From the NCBI GenBank assembly GCA_002455335.1, contig DKKP01000418.1, positions 1 to 20,049 of the forward strand: 20,049 nucleotides of DNA, in the 5' to 3' direction. This document shows, piece by piece, positions 13,783-20,049 of this stretch (the stretch's first letter is position 1; the number at the start of each line of letters is the position of its first letter). The position numbers were made by a program, and so were the translations under genes. This DNA is from Anaerolineales bacterium UBA6663 (lineage in GTDB: Bacteria > Chloroflexota > Anaerolineae > Anaerolineales > UBA6663). The notes beneath the pieces are model-generated. The model was not told the origin of the DNA. It saw nothing but the letters and a program-made list of their open reading frames with translations, and made no database searches.

Positions 13783-15126
13783 CTAGCCGGGGAACAGCCG
13801 ATCCAAGAGCTCCGGGGCGAATTGGGCAACCAGATCCGAATCGAGGACGTGGTTGCGGCAGATCGCGGCATATAGCTCAGCCGAGCGGCGCGGCGTGCGA
13901 ACTTGAGAGACGTTGTCGAGCGCATACAGTCCGAAACGATGAGTCCAGCCGCGCTCCCATTCGAAATTGTCGACGAGCGACCAGTGGAAGTAGCCGCGAA
14001 TATCCCAGTTGAAGTTCACGCCGCGCCAGAGCTCACGCAGGTGTTCGATCAGGTACCTCGGACGCATCCGGTCCTCTGCATCGCCAATGCCGTTCTCGGT
14101 CATGTAGATCGGCAGACCCAGGCGGTGCGCCCAACTCAGCGCTCGAAACAGCCCTGACGGGTAGGAGGCGTACCAGCCGGCATCGTCGACCTCGGCGCCA
14201 GCCGGGAAGCTCCGCCGGCCAAAGAGCTCGGCCGCCGAGGTGGGGTCGAAGCGGACAAGATCTGTGGTGTAGTAATTCAGCCCGAAGTAGTCGAGCGTGC
14301 CCTTGGCTTCGGGCACGGCGAGCGCCGGCGCGAAGGGGCGACGCAGACGCCCAGTGCGGATGGCATCGTTGAACAGCGAGCTGAACAGCTCGAATTGCGT
14401 GCGCGCCACCCACTCGTCCAGCACAAATCCCGGATGGGCAGGCAGCGTCGGGCGAAAGTGTATCGGTAGCCCGACAAGCGCCTCGGGCTGGATCTCGTGG
14501 ATCACATGGTAAGCGGCCGCGTGCGCGAGCAGCAAGTGCCGTGCGACCTGCAACGCGCGCCCAATCGACGGCGGACGACCCGGCGGGAAGTCGCCGGTCA
14601 TCCAACCATTGTAGAAATACACATTCGGCTCGTTGATCGTGGCCCAGAGCGAAACGTGAGGGCTCAGCACTTCGACCACACGCCTGACGTAGCGTGCGAA
14701 CGCCTCGATCCCGCTGCCATCTTCCCAGAGATGCTTGCCGTCGCTCACCGCCCAGAGCGGATTGACGAAGTGGTGCAGCGTCACTAGCGGGGTCAAGCCA
14801 CGTTGCCGTAGCCCGAGGACCATCTGCCGATAGTGATCCAGGGCGGATTCATCCCAACGACCCGGCTCGGGTTCGATCCGGCTCCACTCGACGCTCAGAC
14901 GGAGGGCGTTGTGACCATCGGCGGCGGCGCGATCAAAATCCTCTCGCCAGCGTTGGCCGTGCCACCAATCGCAGGCCGGTCCGCTACGCGCCCCCCCGGC
15001 GATATGCCCGGCCCCCTGCTCCCACTCCCAGAAATCGGTGTTGCGGCTGTCGCCTTCGACCTGATAGCCGGCGGTCGCCGTGCCAAAGAGAAACGACTGC
15101 GGAAACGTGAATGCGGCGCGAGCCAT
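13783..15126 (-). CDS. Glycoside hydrolase family 1, beta-glucosidase type
   Basis: This 447-residue GH1 enzyme hydrolyses beta-glucosides or related beta-glycosides with retention. It begins FTFPQSFLFGTATAGYQVEG, the family N-terminal signature. The acid/base is Glu166 in WATINEPNVY, and the nucleophile is Glu344 in YMTENGIGD. Sugar-binding segments are NALRLSVEWSRIEPEPG (73-89), LHHFVNPLW, FGLNYYTTDLV and HWSLVDNFEWERGWTHRFGL (381-400), where Glu389-Trp390 contact the glycone. It is complete, has no signal peptide and is therefore cytoplasmic. GAGGAT lies about 10 bases before the ATG. It follows the GNAT gene by 17 bases and is probably in the same transcript. Beta-glucosidase, galactosidase or fucosidase activity cannot be separated from the sequence. 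Confidence 0.93.
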   Translation of the reverse strand: MARAAFTFPQSFLFGTATAGYQVEGDSRNTDFWEWEQGAGHIAGGARSGPACDWWHGQRWREDFDRAAADGHNALRLSVEWSRIEPEPGRWDESALDHYRQMVLGLRQRGLTPLVTLHHFVNPLWAVSDGKHLWEDGSGIEAFARYVRRVVEVLSPHVSLWATINEPNVYFYNGWMTGDFPPGRPPSIGRALQVARHLLLAHAAAYHVIHEIQPEALVGLPIHFRPTLPAHPGFVLDEWVARTQFELFSSLFNDAIRTGRLRRPFAPALAVPEAKGTLDYFGLNYYTTDLVRFDPTSAAELFGRRSFPAGAEVDDAGWYASYPSGLFRALSWAHRLGLPIYMTENGIGDAEDRMRPRYLIEHLRELWRGVNFNWDIRGYFHWSLVDNFEWERGWTHRFGLYALDNVSQVRTPRRSAELYAAICRNHVLDSDLVAQFAPELLDRLFPG

Positions 15127-15143
15127 AACCGCGGATCCTCGAT

Positions 15144-15878
15144 TCAGCCGATGGTCGGGGCCGATTCGGCCGGGCGCACAGCTTCGGCCAGGATCTCGCG
15201 CCCACCGGTGTCATGAAAGCCGACAGCTTCGGCCAGACGAATGGAGTAGTCGTTGTTCTCCGCCACGACATAGAGCGGGATGCGGCCGGTCGCCAGCACC
15301 AGGCCGGCTACGGTACTCACCACCGATTTCCCCCATCCCCGGCCGCGAACGGCGGGGTCGGTGTAGACATAGACTTCGGCGAAGTGAGAAGTCTGCCAGT
15401 TAACGCCCGCCACAGCGCCCAGTTGATCGCCTGAGCGGATCTCACAGCGCGGTCCGCCGTTTGGGTCGCGTCCCGTGGTGGCCAGGACGTTGACAAGGGG
15501 ATGATGATCGGCTGCATCCAGACGATAGATGCGATGTACTTCGGCATCACTTGTCTGGAGATACTTGTAGGCCCACGGCCCAAGATGGGCGGGCACAGCC
15601 AGGATCACAGGTCGCGCCGCCGGCACTCCGAGCGCGATCAGGCTTTCGGCAGCCCGTTCAGTGCGAGCCCGAAAGGCCACGATCGGCCTGAACAGGTCGA
15701 GCGCCGTGCGGGCTCGAACCAAGAAGCCGTCTGGAACACCTGCCGCATCGACTGCGGTGAACACCGCACGGGTATTGGCTGGTGCATACAGCGCGTAGTA
15801 CACGGCCAACGCATCTGCGGGATCATCCTGGCGCACCAGGGCCTGAACGTTTCGGCGTTCGTCTCCGGCTTCACTCAT
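15144..15878 (-). CDS. GNAT family (FR47-like) N-acetyltransferase
   Basis: From ATG 15878 the protein has 244 residues. Its last third is a GNAT fold of the FR47-like type: HFAEVYVYTDPAVRGRGWGKSVVSTVAGLVLATG, with the acetyl-CoA loop R-G-R-G-W-G, then PLYVVAENNDYSIRLAEAVGF. The first half is a variable N-terminal domain. The substrate is unknown. A longer frame begins at 15971, but TGCTATACT (extended -10) lies at 15898-15890, so the transcript would start only a few bases before ATG 15878, and the longer form would not be made from it. The gene heads a two-gene unit with the GH1 enzyme. Confidence 0.8.
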   Translation of the reverse strand: MSEAGDERRNVQALVRQDDPADALAVYYALYAPANTRAVFTAVDAAGVPDGFLVRARTALDLFRPIVAFRARTERAAESLIALGVPAARPVILAVPAHLGPWAYKYLQTSDAEVHRIYRLDAADHHPLVNVLATTGRDPNGGPRCEIRSGDQLGAVAGVNWQTSHFAEVYVYTDPAVRGRGWGKSVVSTVAGLVLATGRIPLYVVAENNDYSIRLAEAVGFHDTGGREILAEAVRPAESAPTIG

Positions 15879-15889
15879 AGGGCGCGGCG

Positions 15890-15898
15890 AGTATAGCA
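15890..15898 (-). promoter_or_regulatory. Extended -10 promoter of the GNAT-GH1 unit
   Basis: The minus strand reads TGCTATACT, ending 11 bases before ATG 15878, so the leader would be about 4 nt. No good -35 is found. Confidence 0.45.
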
Positions 15899-15950
15899 CG
15901 GCTGGTTGCGCGAACCATCGACGTAAGCCTGAGGCGTCGACGAGATACGC

Positions 15951-16042
15951 TACAATCGGCCAAAGCGTCACCGATCAAGATTTCCGTTGACGGTGACTCA
16001 CGGCTCGGTGAGACGAGAAACCCAGTGTTCATCGGCTCACCG
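15951..16042 (+). promoter_or_regulatory. Candidate -10 and structured leader of the Clp-N gene
   Basis: TACAAT at 15951-15956 is a possible -10, giving a leader of about 105 nt. The leader holds alternating complementary blocks: GTCACCG (15967-15973) with CGGTGAC (15991-15997), CTCAC (15997-16001) with GTGAG (16008-16012), and CGGTGAG (16006-16012) with CTCACCG (16036-16042). Some of these pairings exclude each other. Confidence 0.3.
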
Positions 16043-16068
16043 CGGCGCCGCCCGCGCAGGGATCGACT

Positions 16069-16629
16069 GTGACCACTCTCTCACCGGCATTGCTACTCGC
16101 CTGGGATCTGGCGGCCTCGGAAGCTGCCACTGCAAACCGCAGCTTCATCGATCCCGAGCATCTGATGTTGGGTTTGCTGCGCCTGGCGGATTACGAGACG
16201 ACCGAGTCGCTCACCGAGCTCGGTTATCAACGCGACGAGGCCGGAATCATTCTGCCCGACATCGTGCACATGCTCGAGATCTTCAAGTCGCTGCGGCTCG
16301 ACCCAGAGTTGCTTCGGCGCGACCTGCGCGAGCGCAAGACCGGAAAGCTCCCCTTGCTCAGCTGGAACACCGGTCCGCTGCAGCGCCGATCGGCCGAACG
16401 CGAGCCCCCAAAGGTCCTACACCGCTCGACCGAGAGCCGCCTGGTGTTCACCTATGCCGACGAACACACGCGACGTGCGGATGTCGCGGGGACGACAACG
16501 CTCGTCCACCTGCTGTGGGCGCTGCTGACCAGCCCGCACAGCCATGTCGCAAGCTGGCTGCGAGCCCAACACGTCGATGTCGAGGCGCTGTTGGCCGCCG
16601 TACAGGCCGCGCTGGCTACCCAGCCTTGA
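16069..16629 (+). CDS. Stand-alone Clp N-terminal domain protein
   Basis: This 186-residue protein is made of two Clp-N repeats and nothing else. The first is LAWDLAASEAATANRSFIDPEHLMLGLLRLA (about 10-40, continuing to ~82). The second is LVFTYADEHTRRADVAGTTTLVHLLWALLTS (about 125-155, continuing to ~180). A basic insert of roughly 35 residues lies between them (RRDLRERKTGK). In ClpA/ClpC this domain binds adaptors and substrates ahead of the ATPase rings, which are absent here. Such free domains may act as adaptors like ClpS or bind damaged proteins; that is inference. The start is GTG 16069 with AGGGAT five bases upstream. Its last 14 bases overlap the convergent fur gene. Confidence 0.8.
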   Translation: MTTLSPALLLAWDLAASEAATANRSFIDPEHLMLGLLRLADYETTESLTELGYQRDEAGIILPDIVHMLEIFKSLRLDPELLRRDLRERKTGKLPLLSWNTGPLQRRSAEREPPKVLHRSTESRLVFTYADEHTRRADVAGTTTLVHLLWALLTSPHSHVASWLRAQHVDVEALLAAVQAALATQP

Positions 16630-17047
16630 CCTGTGCCAGTGCGTCGCAGCCGTGATCACAATGCGCTGAAAGCGTCACTTGCAGGCTCTCAGGGCAGAAG
16701 CCCAGCCCAGCTGCGGCTTCTTGAAGGGGAGCGAGCGATGTGGCCAACGGCCTGCTTCGCCCACAGTCCAGACAGAGTACCTGGGCCACGGGTCCGCCGG
16801 TGCGCACGCGATAACGGCGCTGACCCTCCAGACCCGGCATGCGCTCCAGCCACCCCAGGTCGACAAAGCGATTGAGGTTGCGGTATACCGTCGAAAGGTT
16901 CATGCCGGTTGCGCCCACCTGGGCATGAACTTGCTCGGCGCACAATGGCCCATCCGCCGCGCATAGGAGATCCACAAGCACCCGGCGCGGTGTGGTGAGC
17001 CGATATCCGGCAGCCCGCAGGCGGTCGTAGATCTCAGGCTGGCTCAC
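16616..17047 (-). CDS. Fur family metal-dependent transcription regulator
   Basis: With GTG 17047 as start it has 143 residues. The winged helix is typical: IYDRLRAAGYRLTTPRRVLVDLL and the recognition helix LSTVYRNLNRFVDLGWLE (51-68). The Zn-site pair Cys92/Cys95 (LCLDCGR) is present. The His-rich stretch that normally precedes it (HxHHH) is TGGPVAQ here, and the second Cys pair reads HCDHGC (Cys130, Cys134) instead of CxxC. Metal sensing may thus be altered. The start overlaps the dtxR stop as GTGA, a sign of translational coupling; a longer GTG start at 17071 is possible. Whether it acts as Fur, Zur or PerR is not decided by the sequence. Confidence 0.85.
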   Translation of the reverse strand: MSQPEIYDRLRAAGYRLTTPRRVLVDLLCAADGPLCAEQVHAQVGATGMNLSTVYRNLNRFVDLGWLERMPGLEGQRRYRVRTGGPVAQVLCLDCGRSRPLATSLAPLQEAAAGLGFCPESLQVTLSAHCDHGCDALAQVKAG

Positions 17048-17817
17048 GCCGGGCGCACGATACGCAGACACTTCGCCACCTCCGAGCCGATGACGTGTTC
17101 GCGGGCCTCTCGCCCCTCCCCGACCTTGAGCCGCATCGGCCCATTGAACGGAGCCCTACCCAACACCTCGATCTCGGCGCCCGGAACGAGCCCTAACTCG
17201 GCAAGGTAACGAAGCTTGGCCGGCTCTTCGGATTTAACCCGGCTCACCTTTGCGAGCAAACCCACGCCGACTTCCAATAGGGGGTCGTCATTGATCTGGG
17301 CGATGCGGCCTTCGCGTGTCGGGATCGGATCGCCATGAGGACAGTGCGTGGGGTAACCGCAGAGCTCATCCATCCGATCCTCAAAAGCATCCGTCATACC
17401 GGCGTCAAGGCCATGAGCCTCGGTATGCACTTCGTCCCAGCCGAAGCGCATCACCTTGACCAGGAACACTTCGAGAAGCCTGTGGCGCCTGATCCCGCGC
17501 AAGGCCTCGCGCGTCCCTTCGGGCGAGAGCTCGACGCCGTGGTACGGGGTGTGGGTCAGCAGGCCGCTTTCGTCGAGCCTGCGCAACATGCGCACCACGG
17601 CTGACGGTGAGACGTCGAGCCGCTCCGCCAGCGCGCTTGTGGTGGCGCCATCAGCCCCGCCCTGGAGCCGATAGATCTCGGCCAGGTACTCGCGCATCGT
17701 CGCGCTCACAGCGATGGCGGGCGCCGGATGCGCCTCAGCCGCGTGCGCATGCGCCGCCCGGGCGGCTTCGACCGCGCTGGCTGCCGCGCTCTTGATCGAT
17801 GTCAACTTATTCGACAT
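17044..17817 (-). CDS. DtxR/MntR family metal-dependent repressor with FeoA-like domain
   Basis: From ATG 17817 it has 257 residues. An Ala/His-rich N-terminal extension (AARAAHAHAAEAHPAP) precedes the usual start MREYLAEIYRL. Then come the helix-turn-helix TTSALAERLDVSPSAVVRMLRRL (59-81) and the dimerisation and metal-binding part. Candidate ligands are His112, Glu116, His131, Glu133 and His135 (RHRLLEV, VHTEAH), followed by YPTHCPHGDPIPT. The C-terminal SH3-like FeoA domain begins near KLRYLAELGLVPGAEIEVL. It represses metal uptake genes when Fe(II) or Mn(II) is bound; the metal is not decided here. ATG 17817 follows the predicted transcription start by about 31 bases. It is coupled to fur downstream. 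Confidence 0.88.
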   Translation of the reverse strand: MSNKLTSIKSAAASAVEAARAAHAHAAEAHPAPAIAVSATMREYLAEIYRLQGGADGATTSALAERLDVSPSAVVRMLRRLDESGLLTHTPYHGVELSPEGTREALRGIRRHRLLEVFLVKVMRFGWDEVHTEAHGLDAGMTDAFEDRMDELCGYPTHCPHGDPIPTREGRIAQINDDPLLEVGVGLLAKVSRVKSEEPAKLRYLAELGLVPGAEIEVLGRAPFNGPMRLKVGEGREAREHVIGSEVAKCLRIVRPA

Positions 17818-17854
17818 ACCTTTGGGATTCCGAAATTTGCGTAAGATGGTTGAC

Positions 17855-17883
17855 TTTGTAAGACTTCCGTCATCATAAATCAA
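17855..17883 (-). promoter_or_regulatory. Predicted dtxR-fur promoter
   Basis: The minus strand has TTGATT (17883-17878), a 17-bp spacer and TACAAA (17860-17855). The TCTTAC direct repeat (17863-17858 and 17846-17841, 17 bp apart) overlaps the -10 and could be an operator. Confidence 0.5.
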
Positions 17884-17884
17884 A

Positions 17885-17899
17885 TGCGAATGGTTCGCA
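17885..17899. promoter_or_regulatory. 15-bp palindrome, candidate operator between dtxR and the globin sensor
   Basis: TGCGAA-TGG-TTCGCA is a perfect 6-bp-arm palindrome directly upstream of the dtxR -35. A second inverted repeat, CAACAC (17916-17921) with GTGTTG (17929-17934), lies nearby in the same divergent region. Confidence 0.5.
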
Positions 17900-18001
17900 A
17901 TAGCTCGCCTGGGCGCAACACGCTCCGAGTGTTGGGCGATCGTTATCCAGTTTTTACTCGACGTTTAGCGGGATTTTCCACCGCGACGGCTCAACCATCG
18001 T

Positions 18002-18007
18002 TACACT
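18002..18007 (+). promoter_or_regulatory. Candidate -10 box of the globin sensor gene
   Basis: TACACT lies 18 bases before ATG 18026, leaving about 12 nt for a leader carrying GGAGG (18016-18020). No recognisable -35 is present, so an activator or another sigma factor may be used. Confidence 0.3.
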
Positions 18008-18025
18008 CCCTGGGTGGAGGTCGCC

Positions 18026-19999
18026 ATGTCGCAGACTTTGACTCAACGTTACCATATCCGTGAAGACAATCTGGCGCGCCGGCGCGCCTTCGTCGGGATC
18101 TCGGCCGAGGACGTGAAGGTGCTCAAGCAACTACACCCCTGGGCCAACCGCGTCGCCGATCTGATGGCGCGCGAGTTCTACGACTATCAGTTCGGGTTCC
18201 CCGAAGCGTTGGCATTCTTCGAGGACTACGCCCGGCGCAAGGGCGTCACCATCGATCAACTGCGGAAACGGCTCGAGCAGAAGCAAGCCGGCTACTTCCG
18301 TGAGATCTTCCAGGAGGCCGCCGACGGCGGCGCCTATAGCGAGGCCTATTTCGAGAAGCGTCTGCATGTCGGCCAGGTCCACAACATCATCAACCTGCCG
18401 TTGAAGTGGTATGTGGGCAGCTACACGCTCTATCAGCAGCTGACACGCAAGTATCTGGGCCGCGATTTCTGGTATCGGCCGTTCCTGCGCCGCAAGGCCG
18501 AACGCGCCATCTTCAGCATCTTCAACTTCGACATGCAGGCCGTGGCCGATGCGTTCTTCTACGACTATCTGCAGACCATCGGGCTCAACCTCGAACGTAT
18601 CGATGTCGCCCGCCGCGACCAGGATCTTTCGGAGCACTACTCGGTGCTAAAGGAGTCTGTGGCGCGGCCGCTCTCGATCGCGATCGCGGCTGGGGCGCAT
18701 GTCGCCCGCGCCAGCCGTGAACTCTCGGGTGCCTCGTCGCAGGCGGCTCAGGCCACGACAGTCGTCGCCAGCAAAATCGGGGCCGTGGTCAGCGTCCTCC
18801 AGGAAGAAGGCGTGGCGGTCAATGCCACGACGGAGAACATGCGCCACATGCGCCAGGCCATCGAGGGCGTGGCGAAAGGCGCCGCCGAACAGGCCCGAGC
18901 CGTGACAGAGACCGCGACCGTCGCCGGGCAGATGTCCGAAGCTGCAAACGCGATCCTCTCGGGCTCAGCCGAACAGACCCGTGGTATGCAGGAAGCCGCG
19001 CGCGAACGCGATTCGCTTGAACAGGCCCTGGCCCAGGTCGACGCCGCCACGGCCGCCATGGCCGAGGAATCGGGTCGAACCGCCGACACGGCTGGTGAGG
19101 GCCGCGATATCGCAGCGAAGACAGTCGACTCGATGCGCCAGGTGCGCCTGGCAACCGACGAACTCGCCAGTCGGGTCCAGGATCTGGGTCGGATGAGCAG
19201 CCAGATCGGCGTCGTGATCGAAACCATCGACAGCATCGCGTCGCAGACCAACCTGCTCGCGCTCAACGCCGCGATCGAGGCGGCCCGCGCCGGTGAGCAC
19301 GGCAAGGGGTTCGCCGTGGTGGCCGACGAGGTCCGCAAACTCGCCGAGAAGTCGGCAGTCGCGACGCGCGAGATCAGCGAGATGGTCCATCGCGTGCAAA
19401 CCGGCGCGAGCGAAGCCGTCGCCGCCATGCAACAGGCCGGCACCGATGTCAACGTCGCCGTCTCTCTGACCGATCAGGCCGGGGCGAATTTCGATGCGAT
19501 CGCGGCCGGCTCGAAGGCGGCGGCGGCGCGCGTCGACAAGATCGTCACGGCCCTGCATGCGATGCGGGCGGCTTCGACCCAACTGGCGACCGCCATCCAG
19601 CAGGCCAGCCGCACCGCTGAGCGCAACCGCGACGCAGCGACCCGAATGGCGCAGATGCATCAAAACGTGACGGGCAGCCTCGACAGCGTTAGCGCCGTGG
19701 TCGAAGAGAACAACGCCGTCACCGAGGAGATGTCGGCCCAGGTGAACGAGATCACCGGCACCATGGATCATGTCGCCGTGATGGCCGAGGAAAGCCGGGC
19801 CGCGATCGAGGAGATCGGCGCGGCCGCCGAGCAGATGAGCGCCCAATCCGAACAGGTCACCGCCACGGCGCAGGACCTTGAGGCCCTGGCCGCCGAACTG
19901 CAAGAGGCCGTGTCGGTGTTCCACCTGCCCGAGGATCGTGGGACGAAGCTCGTAGACACCACGGTGCCCGTCTCGGCTCAGCAAAAGGTCTGGAGCTGA
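18026..19999 (+). CDS. Globin-coupled sensor, soluble methyl-accepting chemotaxis protein
   Basis: This 657-residue HemAT-like protein joins a protoglobin-type sensor (about 8-195) to a methyl-accepting signalling domain. The proximal heme ligand is predicted as His119 in [18 protein letters not shown], matching the family pattern VH-x5-P-x-WY. A linker ([22 protein letters not shown]) leads to a long coiled coil. The conserved hairpin tip lies at about 403-424 ([20 protein letters not shown]), followed by [18 protein letters not shown]. There is no transmembrane helix, so it is cytoplasmic and should sense O2, NO or redox state. No che genes are in the window, so its partner kinase is unknown. 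ATG 18026 is five bases after GGAGG; GTG 18014 is upstream of that site. Confidence 0.9.
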   Translation: MSQTLTQRYHIREDNLARRRAFVGISAEDVKVLKQLHPWANRVADLMAREFYDYQFGFPEALAFFEDYARRKGVTIDQLRKRLEQKQAGYFREIFQEAADGGAYSEAYFEKRLHVGQVHNIINLPLKWYVGSYTLYQQLTRKYLGRDFWYRPFLRRKAERAIFSIFNFDMQAVADAFFYDYLQTIGLNLERIDVARRDQDLSEHYSVLKESVARPLSIAIAAGAHVARASRELSGASSQAAQATTVVASKIGAVVSVLQEEGVAVNATTENMRHMRQAIEGVAKGAAEQARAVTETATVAGQMSEAANAILSGSAEQTRGMQEAARERDSLEQALAQVDAATAAMAEESGRTADTAGEGRDIAAKTVDSMRQVRLATDELASRVQDLGRMSSQIGVVIETIDSIASQTNLLALNAAIEAARAGEHGKGFAVVADEVRKLAEKSAVATREISEMVHRVQTGASEAVAAMQQAGTDVNVAVSLTDQAGANFDAIAAGSKAAAARVDKIVTALHAMRAASTQLATAIQQASRTAERNRDAATRMAQMHQNVTGSLDSVSAVVEENNAVTEEMSAQVNEITGTMDHVAVMAEESRAAIEEIGAAAEQMSAQSEQVTATAQDLEALAAELQEAVSVFHLPEDRGTKLVDTTVPVSAQQKVWS

Positions 20000-20015
20000 G
20001 CGCTGCACACGCAAC

Positions 20016-20049
20016 GCAAAAAAGGACGCCGCGCCCGATCGGGCGCGGC
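20016..20049 (+). terminator. Terminator after the globin sensor, cut by the window end
   Basis: A 22-bp perfect palindrome at 20028-20049 (11-bp arms) lies 28 bases after the stop codon and is preceded by an A-run. The stem probably extends past the window, and the T run cannot be seen. Confidence 0.6.

Noticed and set aside
17971..17980. GGGATTTTCC in the globin sensor upstream region, matching a eukaryotic NF-kB site
   Set aside because: It is a chance match of a short degenerate motif and has no meaning in a bacterium.

Overview
The window is GC-rich bacterial chromosome, almost fully coding. It has no phage, transposase, CRISPR array or other mobile module. The adjacent set recA-recX-rny (RNase Y), an N-terminal Clp domain protein without an ATPase, a DUF554 membrane protein and a ComEA-type competence protein point to Chloroflexota. 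This placement is inferred from gene content and order and was not tested by phylogeny.

Layout. (1) 1-2950: a truncated ComEA-like SLBB protein (-) diverges from a DUF554 membrane protein (+). Then come an alpha/beta hydrolase of the monoacylglycerol lipase type (-) and a tandem GNAT acetyltransferase (-). (2) 3040-6697: recA, recX and rny, all on +, closed by a 19-bp-stem terminator. (3) 6770-8837: an 11-bp-period direct repeat resembling a Pho box, a 36-residue membrane peptide, and a GH20 beta-N-acetylhexosaminidase. (4) 8898-10642: tRNA-Ser(GGA), and homospermidine synthase behind a promoter, a short leader and an intrinsic terminator. (5) 10696-13525: a two-gene minus-strand unit made of a copper-amine-oxidase-like lipoprotein that seems to have lost its copper ligands and a membrane-anchored protein of unknown function. 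(6) 13526-13782: a noncoding stretch dense in inverted repeats. (7) 13783-15878: a GNAT protein and a GH1 beta-glucosidase (-). (8) 16069-18025: a lone Clp-N protein (+) converges on a coupled dtxR-fur metal-regulator pair (-). (9) 18026-19999: a soluble globin-coupled methyl-accepting sensor, divergent from dtxR across a 15-bp palindrome.

How the genes fit together. recA, recX and rny form the housekeeping core (recombination, its modulator, mRNA decay). dtxR and fur overlap by GTGA and probably make one metal-response unit. The divergent heme-globin sensor shares their regulatory region, which suggests linked control of metal and redox or oxygen sensing. GH20 and GH1 enzymes indicate use of amino sugars and beta-glucosides. 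Several genes have a -10 box so close to the start codon that their mRNAs look leaderless, and I moved several starts inward on that basis.

I see no single large undescribed system. The best leads are: the attenuator-like leader of homospermidine synthase, the Pho-box-like repeat in front of a tiny membrane protein, the degenerate copper amine oxidase lipoprotein, and the shared palindrome between dtxR-fur and the globin sensor.
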